Shown here: positions 25,250-32,836 of the stretch, in pieces | Numbering within the stretch: position 1 is the stretch's first letter | Layout: every line of letters begins with the position of its first letter | From: an uncultured Pseudanabaenaceae cyanobacterium | GTDB taxonomy: Bacteria; Cyanobacteriota; Cyanobacteriia; PCC-9006; JAAUQQ01 | Direction of reading: 5' to 3' | DNA length: 46,236 nucleotides | Assembly: GCA_938017515.1 (NCBI GenBank) | Contig: CALIJJ010000041.1 | Span: forward strand, 1 to 46,236 | The notes under the pieces: generated by a model | What the model was told of the DNA's origin: nothing | What the model saw: only the letters and a program-made list of their open reading frames with translations | The model's database searches: none | Position numbers and translations under genes: made by a program

Positions 25250-25651
25250 ATGCCAAAAAGACCCATTACAGGTACGCAGCTCGACCGTCGGAAAGCTCGC
25301 TCTCGTCGGAGTCGTTCGGGTCGAGCCCGCTCTGGTCGCGAGGTAAGTTTTTCCCAGGCAGCAACTCGTCAGGCTGTAGACCATGCAGAAGTTGCTGGTA
25401 AGACGACTCCCCCATCGGTTACGCCCCAATGGCCTGTGCCGAAGGCGCTCGATATTCGGACGGTTCGAACATCCAAGTCACGGTCCGTCGCTCAATTTGT
25501 TTCGGGGCGCAATCGTTTTCGGCTGGGATTTTGGATTCCAATGTTGCTCCTCGGTTGTCTGACGGTGGGAGCTGCTGTTGGGTTATCCATGGAAATGTCC
25601 CATAAGGGAAATTTGCAATGGACCAGCCTGTTTAACTGGAATGCGAGGTGA
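25250..25651 (+). CDS. Arg-rich hypothetical protein with one membrane helix
   Basis: The protein has 133 residues. The first ~30 are strongly basic (RRKARSRRSRSGRARSGR), the middle is polar, and a single membrane helix follows (about 94-112, FWIPMLLLGCLTVGAAVGL) with a short outside tail. The orientation should place the Arg-rich end in the cytoplasm, where it could touch nucleic acid or acidic proteins. I do not recognise a family. The ATG has CAGG two bases upstream. TATTAT at 25211 is a possible -10 box. The stop codon lies at the junction of two copies of a 16-bp tandem repeat. Confidence 0.6.
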   Translation: MPKRPITGTQLDRRKARSRRSRSGRARSGREVSFSQAATRQAVDHAEVAGKTTPPSVTPQWPVPKALDIRTVRTSKSRSVAQFVSGRNRFRLGFWIPMLLLGCLTVGAAVGLSMEMSHKGNLQWTSLFNWNAR

Positions 25652-25682
25652 CTGGAATGCAAGGTGACTGGAATGCGAGGTG
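25635..25682. repeat. three tandem 16-bp repeats across a stop codon
   Basis: ACTGGAATGCGAGGTG occurs at 25635-25650, with one change at 25651-25666, and again at 25667-25682. The stop TGA of the Arg-rich protein spans the junction of copies one and two, so copy number can vary without changing the protein. Confidence 0.85.
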
Positions 25683-25698
25683 AGCAGAGGGACGGGGA

Positions 25699-26649
25699 TT
25701 AGAGCTTTTCCACACGGACGCCCGCGCTATGGAGGGGAGTGACCCACAGGGCCAAGTCCTCGTCGTCAATTTGGCTGCTAACCGTCTTGCGAATCGCTTT
25801 GGCGTCTTCCAGGGTTTTGGCTAGGGCAAACACCGTTGGCCCGGAGCCCGACATCATGGCACCCAGAGCCTCAGGGCAGGCGGCACAGGCGTCGCGCAGG
25901 GCCTGGACTTTGGGATGCTCAGGGAGGACGACTTTTTCAAGATCGTTGTAGAGTCGCTGGGCGATTGTTTCCCCATCCTGCTGGGCGATTGCCGCCACCA
26001 TCGGCCCAGAATGCACCCGCTCCTGCCGCGCCAGGAGGCTCGCTTCTTCCCGCACGTAGTTTGATTCAAACTGGCTGCGGTAGGTCTTGTAGGCCCAGGG
26101 CGTGGACACCGAAAGACTGCGATATTTTCCTAGAACGACATAGAGTCCCTGCAAATCTGTGATGGGAGAAATCTTTTCGCCACGTCCGGTGGCGATCGCA
26201 GTTCCGCCGGAAATACAGAACGGAATATCTGAGCCGAGTTGGGCCCCGAGGGACTGAAGCTCGATGCGGGTGAGACCTAGTTTCCACATCATATCGATGC
26301 CAACGAGGACGGCGGCGGCATCGGTTGATCCGCCGGCTAACCCCGCACCGACGGGAATGTTTTTTTCGATGTCGATGCCAATGCCGCCGTGGCGGGCAAA
26401 GGCCTTGGGAAACTTTTCGCCCAGGAGGGCAGCGGCACGGTAGGCCAGATTACTCTCGTCGTTGGGCACTTCGGGGTGGTTACAGCGAACGCGGATTGTA
26501 TCAGTACTGAGGGTTGAGAGGGTGATGCGATCGCTCAGTTCCACTGTCTGCATCACCATCGCTAGCTCGTGGAAACCGTCGGGGCGATCGCCGATAATCT
26601 CCAGATACAAATTGATTTTGGCTGGTGCCAGCAGAACATAGCGTTCCAT
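25699..26649 (-). CDS. ispE: 4-diphosphocytidyl-2-C-methyl-D-erythritol kinase
   Basis: The protein has 316 residues. The N-terminal APAKINLYL carries the substrate-binding lysine; the GHMP-kinase motif PVGAGLAGGSTDAAA binds ATP phosphate with the catalytic Asp; LGSDIPF and MMSGSGPTVFAL (third GHMP motif) follow. It phosphorylates CDP-methylerythritol in the MEP route to isoprenoids, needed for chlorophyll phytol and carotenoids. ATG at 26649 has AGGAA eight bases upstream and is preferred to the GTG at 26655, which directly follows that site. rsmA lies 214 bp upstream on the same strand; this pairing is common in bacteria. Confidence 0.95.
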   Translation of the reverse strand: MERYVLLAPAKINLYLEIIGDRPDGFHELAMVMQTVELSDRITLSTLSTDTIRVRCNHPEVPNDESNLAYRAAALLGEKFPKAFARHGGIGIDIEKNIPVGAGLAGGSTDAAAVLVGIDMMWKLGLTRIELQSLGAQLGSDIPFCISGGTAIATGRGEKISPITDLQGLYVVLGKYRSLSVSTPWAYKTYRSQFESNYVREEASLLARQERVHSGPMVAAIAQQDGETIAQRLYNDLEKVVLPEHPKVQALRDACAACPEALGAMMSGSGPTVFALAKTLEDAKAIRKTVSSQIDDEDLALWVTPLHSAGVRVEKL

Positions 26650-26783
26650 ATCCACTTCCTCAGGACTCCCCCTAACAGAAGGGAATCATAGCGAAAATCG
26701 CGGCCCCGCCGATATGGTTGCGAGATTGGCCCCACTCCCCCCTTTGCTCTACTCTCTCAGCGAAGAAAGTCACCTTGCACTGG

Positions 26784-26878
26784 CTTGCCCGTGGGATGGG
26801 TTGCTCGTGAAGTGAGTTACTCGTGGAATGGTTTGCTCGTGGAATGAGTTCTCGTGGAATGGGCTACTCGTGGGATGG
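26784..26878. repeat. six tandem 16-bp repeats running into the rsmA stop codon
   Basis: Imperfect units of GTTGCTCGTGGAATGG type start at 26784, 26800, 26816, 26832, 26848 (15 bp) and 26863, with a partial seventh. The rsmA stop (26864-26866) and its last four codons lie inside the final full unit. Confidence 0.85.
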
Positions 26879-27697
26879 GTTCGTCAATTGGTTACTGAGA
26901 CCGACCCACTGAGCCAGCGACAATTCTTCGGCGCGAGCTTCAGGTTTGGCACCGATTGTTTCCAATACAGTGAGCAATTGCTCTCGATCGACCAAACTCT
27001 TGAGATTATTGCGCAGCATTTTACGCTTCATGGCGAATCCGATCTTGACCAGCGTTTCTAAGAATTTTGGGTCGCGGGAGGCCGTCGGGTAGGGCCGAGG
27101 GCGCAGACGAATGACTGCTGAGTCAACCTTTGGTGGTGGAAAGAAGGCCTTTGCAGGTACTGGGCACACCAGCTCACAATCTGCCAAATACTGCACGCGC
27201 ACCGTCAGCGCCCCGAAGCGCTTGCTGCCTGGATCGGCGCAAACCCGCTCGGCGACTTCTTTCTGCACCAGCAACACAATATTGTCGAAGGCGGTTTCTC
27301 GGGGGGTGGCAATCTTGCCCAGCAGTCGCTCCAGGATGGGGCCTGTGATGTTGTAGGGGATATTCGCAACGACTTTATTGGGAGGGGTTTCTGGTGCTGC
27401 TGCCACCACCATGTTCCAGTCCAAACTCAAAAAGTCTCCTTCCACCAGCGACAGCTTTGAGGTGGCTAGATCCGCGCGAAATGACTTACGTAGGTCTACG
27501 CATAGGTCTCGATCAATCTCAACCGCAGTGACCCGTTCAGAATGCGTCAGTAATTCCCGAGTGAGTACTCCCTGACCGGGGCCGATTTCAAGAATGCGAT
27601 CGCTCGCCTCCAGGGAAGCCGCGTGGATAATCGATTCTAGGGCTGCGGGACTGCGGAGCCAGTGCTGGCCGAATTGCTTGCGTGGACGTGAGTGCAT
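26864..27697 (-). CDS. rsmA: 16S rRNA (adenine1518-N6/adenine1519-N6)-dimethyltransferase
   Basis: The protein has 277 residues. It shows RKQFGQHWL at the N-terminus, S-adenosylmethionine motif EIGPGQGVLT, acidic motif VEIDRDL, GDFLSLDW, and the catalytic NIPYNIT motif, then the C-terminal helical domain (FFPPPKVDSAVIRL, MKRKMLRNNL). It dimethylates two adenines in helix 45 of 16S rRNA during small-subunit assembly. ATG at 27697 is preceded by GGAGG at an ideal distance; the frame opens at 27715. The gene's 3' end dissolves into a tandem repeat array, so the last residues (NPSHE) are probably not functional. Confidence 0.95.
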   Translation of the reverse strand: MHSRPRKQFGQHWLRSPAALESIIHAASLEASDRILEIGPGQGVLTRELLTHSERVTAVEIDRDLCVDLRKSFRADLATSKLSLVEGDFLSLDWNMVVAAAPETPPNKVVANIPYNITGPILERLLGKIATPRETAFDNIVLLVQKEVAERVCADPGSKRFGALTVRVQYLADCELVCPVPAKAFFPPPKVDSAVIRLRPRPYPTASRDPKFLETLVKIGFAMKRKMLRNNLKSLVDREQLLTVLETIGAKPEARAEELSLAQWVGLSNQLTNPSHE

Positions 27698-27723
27698 ACT
27701 CCTCCAATAGCTCAATGATTCTT

Positions 27724-27743
27724 ATTCATCTACTCAGATGAAT
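27724..27743. promoter_or_regulatory. 8-bp inverted repeat upstream of rsmA
   Basis: ATTCATCT (27724-27731) and AGATGAAT (27736-27743) flank a 4-bp loop, 27 bp before the rsmA start, in the divergent spacer with the unknown gene at 27845. It could be an operator or a leader hairpin. Confidence 0.35.
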
Positions 27744-27844
27744 TTCATAGAAGATTTATGTAGTTAAAGACTAAATTTTTTGTTTGGCGTAGGGAATTGT
27801 AACAAACCATAATTGGATATCAGCGTCTCTGGGAATTCACGGCA

Positions 27845-28327
27845 GTGAGTTTTCGCAAGTATCTGCATTACTACGTAGGTGATTTGCGAATCGCTCATCG
27901 GTCGGGTTCCGGGCATCACGAGGTGGAAACCACGGTCATGGATTATCTGTATTTCTTTTCGAACGCAAGTCTGACTCAGCGCATTGTGGAGTATCTCCGC
28001 GATCGCCCCTACTGGCCGGTCCAGTCCCTCACGGTGGTGCATCAAATTGATGGCTGGATTGTCCAGATCAAGTTGCGCTATCCCCTCTCCATTGCGGAGG
28101 ATGGTGACTTCCGGGCTGTTTTGCGTGAATTTGGTGGGCCGGTGAAGCCCAGCGCCCGATTGCAGCGTGCGCTTCAGTCCCTAGAATCTGGCTACTCTCC
28201 CGTGGAAGTCATGCGTTTCCATCAGGTTGCCATTGTCTCCCATGGCCGCCCTGATTGCGGCGAAATTGAGGAATTTCGGCGTCAATTCGTCAAAGGCTTG
28301 GGCTACTGTCCCGAAACGCTTGCCTAG
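27845..28327 (+). CDS. hypothetical protein
   Basis: The predicted protein has 160 residues, mixed alpha/beta, soluble, with several aromatic clusters (YLHYYVGDLRIAH, DYLYFF, RDRPYWPVQSL) and two strands around HQIDGWIVQIKLRYPL. I do not recognise the family. The start is GTG at 27845 with no clear ribosome binding site; the next in-frame ATG at 27938 would remove 31 residues. Codon use and HIP1 content match the neighbours, so it is probably a resident gene. It is divergent from rsmA and convergent with the YraN-like gene. Confidence 0.6.
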   Translation: MSFRKYLHYYVGDLRIAHRSGSGHHEVETTVMDYLYFFSNASLTQRIVEYLRDRPYWPVQSLTVVHQIDGWIVQIKLRYPLSIAEDGDFRAVLREFGGPVKPSARLQRALQSLESGYSPVEVMRFHQVAIVSHGRPDCGEIEEFRRQFVKGLGYCPETLA

Positions 28328-28403
28328 GACTCTTATTCTTCAAATCTTGCCATCCCTTGCTTGCACATCGCTTGCTTGCACTGAAATGGGACTCCGTTCG
28401 GGC

Positions 28404-29126
28404 CTACTCCAACTGAAATGCGTTGGTTAGGTAATGTTGAAGGGTCAGGTGATAGCCATTGTGCTCTACCCAAAAGTCAGTGGATGAGGGGGGGCGGGCC
28501 TGGCCTAAGGCGGGTTCCTGGGGGCCGGATGGCTCACCTCGAGCGCCTGACTGTGAGTCTGGGGACTGTGCCGTTTGAGCCGGTACCGGCTTTTCCGCTG
28601 GTTTGGGTTTGGATTTAGATTTGCGGTGATTGTTTTTTTGACAGCGAACCAGCGCCACATCAAAGCGGCAGGCTAGGGCTGCGTGATTGGGGTGTTGAGC
28701 AAGATAAGTCTGGGCGCTATGCCAAAGTTTTCTTTGTTTGCTGGGAGTGATTGCTAGAAGTCCCCCGGCATCCCAATTGCCACGGCTTCGGGTCTTGACT
28801 TCAATGAAGGCCAGAATTGTCTGTCTGTCTGTGGAAGGTCCTCGCATCAGCGCGACGATATCCAGCTCACCACGGCGACAGTGCCAACGCTGCTCTAAGA
28901 CTTTTCCCCCCTGGGCTTGTATCCAATCTGCAACGAGATCTTCCCCAAGTTGTCCCACGGTCAGGCGGTTTAAGCGTTCCTGGGAAGCGCTTTTTTTAGA
29001 TGTCTTCCTTTGGGATTGGGGTGAAGGGCTTGAAACCGAAGGCTTTGGTAAAGCCTTGGATTCGATCTTCGAGGGCTTAGCCTCTGGCTGGGTGTTTGGA
29101 GAGCCTTCTGGGGAACGATTGCTCAT
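28404..29126 (-). CDS. YraN/UPF0102 family protein with long extensions
   Basis: The core (about residues 52-140) has the YraN signature: VGQLGEDLVADWIQAQGGKVLEQ, then the active-site acid in RRGELDIVAL and FIEVKTR, forming a PD-(D/E)xK nuclease-like fold. The usual family member is about 120 residues. Here an N-terminal Ser/Pro/Lys-rich tail of about 50 residues and a Lys-rich then Pro/Gln/Ser-rich insert of about 60 residues before the last strand (DFWVEHNGYHL) give 240 residues. Function is unproved; Holliday-junction-resolvase-like activity is suggested by the fold only. The start is uncertain: ATG at 29126 or 29144, or GTG at 29210. Confidence 0.75.
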   Translation of the reverse strand: MSNRSPEGSPNTQPEAKPSKIESKALPKPSVSSPSPQSQRKTSKKSASQERLNRLTVGQLGEDLVADWIQAQGGKVLEQRWHCRRGELDIVALMRGPSTDRQTILAFIEVKTRSRGNWDAGGLLAITPSKQRKLWHSAQTYLAQHPNHAALACRFDVALVRCQKNNHRKSKSKPKPAEKPVPAQTAQSPDSQSGARGEPSGPQEPALGQARPPSSTDFWVEHNGYHLTLQHYLTNAFQLE

Positions 29127-29263
29127 GCTGTCTCGGGAAGGCATAGGATTAAGTTGTGCCGACGCGAGGCGAAGGGAAAAGGCGTTTGCTTTTTGCGGTC
29201 GTATGGCCACTATTTCCAGAGTTCCCGTGGCACCCCCTGACGAATTCAGATTGATAGCGTTTC

Positions 29264-29815
29264 ATGGTGAACCAACTCCACGCCTTTCTCCCAACCTTGG
29301 TTGCTAGGCTCAATCGTTTCAAGCGCGGTAATCTGCGCCGCTGGGGATGTGCCGTGTTGTCCTTGGCGATCGCCTGTCTTGCCTGGGTTGCCCTGCCCCA
29401 ACCGGCCCAGGCGTTCAACTACAGTCGCGCCATTATGGATGGCGAAAGTCACCCTAGTGAGGATTTTGCCGGCGATAACTTCAGTATGTCGAAGCTACGT
29501 CGTACGAATCTTCAGGGGACAAACTTCCACAATGCAGATTTGTTCGGTGCTCATTTGGAGCAGGCAGACCTGACCGGGGCAGACCTGACATCGGCGACGC
29601 TGGATTCGGCGCTGATGAAATACACCAATTTGACCAACGCCAACCTGGAAGGTGCCTATGCCTTCAATACGGTGTTTAAGAATGTCACCATCGACGGAGC
29701 CGACTTCACCGATGTGTTGCTGATGGATGATGTCTTGGCGGAGCTGTGCCCCGTGGCCCAGGGGACGAATCCAACGACAGGGCGGAATACTCGGGATACT
29801 CTGCTTTGTGATTAG
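29264..29815 (+). CDS. secreted pentapeptide-repeat protein, probably thylakoid lumen or periplasm
   Basis: The 183-residue protein has a signal peptide (basic RFKRGNLRRWG, hydrophobic core, cleavage after AQA near residue 50). The mature part has about eight A(D/N)LxX pentapeptide repeats: TNLQG, TNFHN, ADLFG, AHLEQ, ADLTG, ADLTS and others, which fold as a right-handed quadrilateral beta helix. The C-terminus has a cysteine pair (LCPVAQGTNP and the final LLCD) as in lumenal pentapeptide proteins such as those of plant thylakoids. The exact function is unknown. The stop codon lies in a 14-bp repeat array. Confidence 0.85.
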   Translation: MVNQLHAFLPTLVARLNRFKRGNLRRWGCAVLSLAIACLAWVALPQPAQAFNYSRAIMDGESHPSEDFAGDNFSMSKLRRTNLQGTNFHNADLFGAHLEQADLTGADLTSATLDSALMKYTNLTNANLEGAYAFNTVFKNVTIDGADFTDVLLMDDVLAELCPVAQGTNPTTGRNTRDTLLCD

Positions 29816-29874
29816 GGCTTTGTGATTAGGGCTTTGCGATTAGGGCTTTGCGATTAGGGCTTTGCGATTAGGCC
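29803..29874. repeat. five tandem 14-bp repeats across a stop codon
   Basis: GATTAGGGCTTTGy units begin at 29810, 29824, 29838, 29852 and 29866 (last one partial), with a half unit before them. The stop TAG of the pentapeptide protein (29813-29815) is inside the first unit. Confidence 0.88.
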
Positions 29875-29902
29875 ATTCGGTGTGACTTTGCTGACCGGTG
29901 CG

Positions 29903-29950
29903 TTTCAGTGGTTGTAAGTTTCGGTGATTGTGAGTTTCATTGATTGTGCA
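29903..29950. repeat. three tandem 16-bp repeats, second array in the same spacer
   Basis: Imperfect units of TTTCrkTGrTTGTrAG type start at 29903, 29919 and 29935, with a fading fourth. The sequence is unrelated to the 14-bp array just upstream. Confidence 0.7.
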
Positions 29951-30077
29951 TTTTGGTCACTGGATGAAGTGGCTCGGACGATGAATCCGTCCGATTTGAG
30001 TAATCGGGCCGGTTTGTTGTTTTTGAGTTTCGTCATGTTTGAGTATGGTATTTGAATAACGAAGTTGAGGGTGCAAG

Positions 30078-31001
30078 ATGAACGCGTTGAGGGTGGTCAG
30101 GCTGTCGATTCAGGCGGGTTTGAGAGTCGTTGCCGCACCGGCGGTTGGAATGGTGCTGCTTGCTGGCTTGCCCAGCGTGGTTTTGGCGGAGACGGTTTGG
30201 GATAAGGTCGCGCGCACTGGTGTTCTCATTGCTGGGACCAGCGCCACTGCAAATCCCTTTGCCTATCGAACAGGCAAGGGAGAGCTAGCGGGCTATTCCG
30301 TTGAGATGTTGCGGTTGATCGAGGCGCAGCTAGAACAAGACCTCGGACGAGACATCGAGCTGAAGCTGCGGACGTTGCCCTCCGATGGAAGAATTCCGGC
30401 GATCGAATCGGGTCGTGTGGATTTGGTCTGTGATGCCAGCAGCTTTACCTGGGAGCGTGAGCGCCGGGTGGATTTCTCGGTGAGTTATGGCCTGACGGGC
30501 ACCAGATTATTGGTGCGTCGCGATCGCCCCCTCAAGGATCCTGAAAATTTGACCGGTGTGCGGGTGGCGGCATTGCCCCAAACCACTAACGAGAAAGCAA
30601 TGCGCCAGCGTAATGCCGACGTTGTGCTATTTCAAGATCGGCGTGATGCCTACGTGGCTCTGGCCCAGGGGGAAGTGGATGCCCTGGGGGCAGACGGTAT
30701 TTTGTTAGAGGCTTGGCTCAGCAACAACCCCCTGGCGGACAACTATGAGTTGGTCAGCACTCCCTACTCCCAGGAAGGCATTGCCTGCATGGTGCCGGAG
30801 AATAATTCGGACCTGTTGGATACCGTGAACTACACGTTGACGCGATACATGCAGGACTTTCTGGATGAAGACCCAGCCGCGGTGGCCATTTTTGATCGCT
30901 GGTTTGGTCCCGAGAGCGATGTGCCCCTCACCCGTGACCTGCGTGCTTTAGTGATCGACAACATGCAACTGGTGCTCGATTTTCGGGAGTCGTTGCCCTA
31001 G
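30078..31001 (+). CDS. family 3 extracellular solute-binding protein (polar amino acid type)
   Basis: The 307-residue protein has a signal peptide (about 1-37, ending VVLAE). The mature part has the SBP family 3 layout: VWDKVARTGVLIAGTSATANPF, GELAGYSVEMLRLIEAQL, AIESGRVDLVCDASSFTWERERRVDFS and GVRVAALPQTTNEKAM. These are the two lobes that close on an amino acid or similar ligand. No permease or ATPase gene is adjacent, so it would serve a transporter encoded elsewhere or act as a sensor. GAGGGTG lies five bases before the ATG and supports the start. It is followed by a hairpin (31004-31026). Confidence 0.85.
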   Translation: MNALRVVRLSIQAGLRVVAAPAVGMVLLAGLPSVVLAETVWDKVARTGVLIAGTSATANPFAYRTGKGELAGYSVEMLRLIEAQLEQDLGRDIELKLRTLPSDGRIPAIESGRVDLVCDASSFTWERERRVDFSVSYGLTGTRLLVRRDRPLKDPENLTGVRVAALPQTTNEKAMRQRNADVVLFQDRRDAYVALAQGEVDALGADGILLEAWLSNNPLADNYELVSTPYSQEGIACMVPENNSDLLDTVNYTLTRYMQDFLDEDPAAVAIFDRWFGPESDVPLTRDLRALVIDNMQLVLDFRESLP

Positions 31002-31003
31002 AG

Positions 31004-31026
31004 CGTCACTGCTCTGATCAGTGACG
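31004..31026. terminator. hairpin after the solute-binding protein gene
   Basis: CGTCACTG (31004-31011) pairs with CAGTGACG (31019-31026) around a 7-nt loop, three bases after the stop codon. No T-run follows, so it is a weak terminator or an mRNA-end stabiliser. Confidence 0.45.
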
Positions 31027-31064
31027 TTCCGTCCGAGTAATCTGCTCAAGGATCAAGAATATCG

Positions 31065-31075
31065 CTGATAGGATG
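31065..31075 (+). promoter_or_regulatory. extended -10 element before the TauE/SafE gene
   Basis: CTGATAGGATG contains TG-A-TAGGAT, an extended -10 type sequence. The same 11-mer occurs before the fasciclin gene at 32042-32052. No clear -35 is seen. Confidence 0.35.
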
Positions 31076-31119
31076 TGATTAATTCAGTGTGAACCGTCTG
31101 TTTGAGTTGTGTTGCATTC

Positions 31120-31992
31120 ATGGATCCCCTGAGCGTTGGTTTATTTGCAGGGTTGGGTATCACCGCTGGTCTACTGGCTGGGCTGCTGGGTATCGGCGGT
31201 GGCATGGTGATTGTGCCGGGTCTGTTCTATCTATTCCATTTGGTACAGATTCCGGACGAAGCGCTGATGCACCTGGCGGCAGGGACATCCACCTGCATCA
31301 TGATTTGTACGGCGGCCTCTTCCACTTGGTCTCACCACACCAAGGGCCATGTCCACTGGTCGATTTTCAAGAAGATTATTGCGGGCATTGCGGTTGGGGT
31401 TGTTTCAGGGAATTTGTTGGCTAACCATCTGGATAGCAGTTGGCTAGAGTTAGTCTTTGGCATTTTTCTGCTGGTGGTGTCCCTCAAGATCTTTCTGGAT
31501 GTGAAACCGGAGCCCCAGGGAGAGGAGGAAAATGCACCGGGATTACCTGCCACCAGTGCGATTGGGATGGCGATCGGATTCAAGTCAGGCATTCTGGGCA
31601 TTGGCGGTGGGGCACTCAGCGTTCCCTTTTTGCTCTACTGTGACCTGCCCATGAAGCATGCCACGGGTACTTCCGCATCCTTCACCCTGCCGATCGCGTT
31701 GGTCGGAACGGCATCTTTTATTTTGCTCAGCGGTAGCCACACTGTGATTCCGGGGGCGACGGGCTACGTGTACTGGCCTGCGGTTTTCTTGGTGGCTCCC
31801 TTCTCAATGTTGGGGGCACCCCTGGGGGCGAAGCTGTCTCAGATTGTTCCCGGTGAGCGTCTACGGACTGTATTTGCGTTATTTTTGCTCTCGGTTAGTT
31901 TCAAAATGCTGAGTGGCACAGCTCTTTTTGCGGGGGGGATGACGGCGCTGAATACGTTTCAGCAGCAGTTTTTGGGCAGCGGCGTTTCCTAG
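31120..31992 (+). CDS. TauE/SafE family membrane permease
   Basis: The 290-residue protein has about eight membrane helices in two homologous halves. Each half carries the glycine-rich family motif: GLLGIGGGMVIVPGLFYLF near residue 25 and GILGIGGGALSVPFLLY near 160. TauE/SafE proteins are proposed to export sulfite, sulfonates or related organic anions; the substrate here is unknown. ATG at 31120 is preferred to a TTG six codons upstream. Confidence 0.87.
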   Translation: MDPLSVGLFAGLGITAGLLAGLLGIGGGMVIVPGLFYLFHLVQIPDEALMHLAAGTSTCIMICTAASSTWSHHTKGHVHWSIFKKIIAGIAVGVVSGNLLANHLDSSWLELVFGIFLLVVSLKIFLDVKPEPQGEEENAPGLPATSAIGMAIGFKSGILGIGGGALSVPFLLYCDLPMKHATGTSASFTLPIALVGTASFILLSGSHTVIPGATGYVYWPAVFLVAPFSMLGAPLGAKLSQIVPGERLRTVFALFLLSVSFKMLSGTALFAGGMTALNTFQQQFLGSGVS

Positions 31993-32041
31993 GGCGGCGA
32001 TGAAAACCGCCAATTTGCTGACACACACCCGACAGTCTCAT

Positions 32042-32052
32042 CTGATAGGATG
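32042..32052 (+). promoter_or_regulatory. extended -10 element before the fasciclin gene
   Basis: This is the same CTGATAGGATG as at 31065-31075, 22 bp before the fasciclin ATG. The shared 11-mer suggests that the two genes are controlled by the same sigma factor. Confidence 0.4.
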
Positions 32053-32074
32053 CCTAAAACTCTGAGGGTGACCC

Positions 32075-32797
32075 ATGTTTAGGCGACTATCTCGGTTTGC
32101 GTTGGTCTCGATATTTGGCTTGTGTGGCGCGGGTGTTGCCTTGGCGACAGGCCCCGTACTGGCAAGTTCTGTATCGGCAAGTTCTGTATCGGCAAGTTCT
32201 GCATCGGCAAGTTCTGCATCCGTTCAGGGTGGCGTTGTTGTTGCTCAGGCTGAAGACTCTGCGACCGCATCCCCTGGGACAGTCGTGGATGTTGCTGGCA
32301 AAGGCCGTTCTTTCAAAACCCTTGTGGCAGCCGTAGAAGCGGCGGGGCTCGTGGAGAAGCTCTCGGAGGAAGGGCCATTTACGATTCTGGCACCGACGGA
32401 TAAGGCTTTTGAAGAATTGCCCAACGGTGTTTTGGACATGCTCCTAGAGCCGGACAACAAAGACCTCTTGATCCAGATTTTGACCTATCACGTGGTGCCG
32501 GAGGAGCTGAAGTTTGAACAGTTTCGCAGCGGTGCTCTGGCGACGCTCAACGGTGGTCTGGCCGTGAAGCTCACGTCCGAGCGCATTATTATCAACAATG
32601 CCAGTATTATCCAGGCCGATGTGAAGGCAGACAATGGTCTGATTCAGGTGATTAGTCGCGTTTTGATTCCGCCCAATGTGAGTGAAGAACTTCAGGCGCG
32701 TATGGCGGCGGCGGAGATCGTAGAGCCAGAAGCGACTGAACCCGCTGAGGTTGATGAGGAGAGTGCGGAGAAGCCCTCCGTTCGCGGACTTTGGTAG
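32075..32797 (+). CDS. secreted fasciclin (FAS1) domain protein
   Basis: The 240-residue protein has an N-terminal signal peptide (hydrophobic about 8-30), a Ser/Ala repeat stretch (30-49), one FAS1 domain (about 70-200) and an acidic Glu-rich tail. The domain has both conserved boxes: FTILAPTDKAFEELP (H1) and LIQVISRVLIPP (H2), with the YHVVP motif between. FAS1 domains mediate adhesion at the cell surface; in cyanobacteria they are usually exported. The Ser/Ala stretch comes from four 15-bp repeats. The extended -10 element 22 bp upstream and GAGGGTG before the ATG support the start. Confidence 0.88.
   Translation: MFRRLSRFALVSIFGLCGAGVALATGPVLASSVSASSVSASSASASSASVQGGVVVAQAEDSATASPGTVVDVAGKGRSFKTLVAAVEAAGLVEKLSEEGPFTILAPTDKAFEELPNGVLDMLLEPDNKDLLIQILTYHVVPEELKFEQFRSGALATLNGGLAVKLTSERIIINNASIIQADVKADNGLIQVISRVLIPPNVSEELQARMAAAEIVEPEATEPAEVDEESAEKPSVRGLW
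32161..32220 (+). repeat. four 15-bp in-frame repeats in the fasciclin gene
   Basis: GGCAAGTTCTGyATC occurs at 32161, 32176, 32191 and 32206, the first two with T and the last two with C at the variable base. They encode ASSVS or ASSAS units just after the signal peptide, lengthening a Ser/Ala linker. Confidence 0.9.
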
Positions 32798-32836
32798 GTC
32801 TAAAGTGATGATCTAAAAGGCCGAGATGCCCGCCAA

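Noticed and set aside
29803..29950. CRISPR array
   Set aside because: The repeats are 14-16 bp, directly adjacent without spacers, and no cas genes are present.
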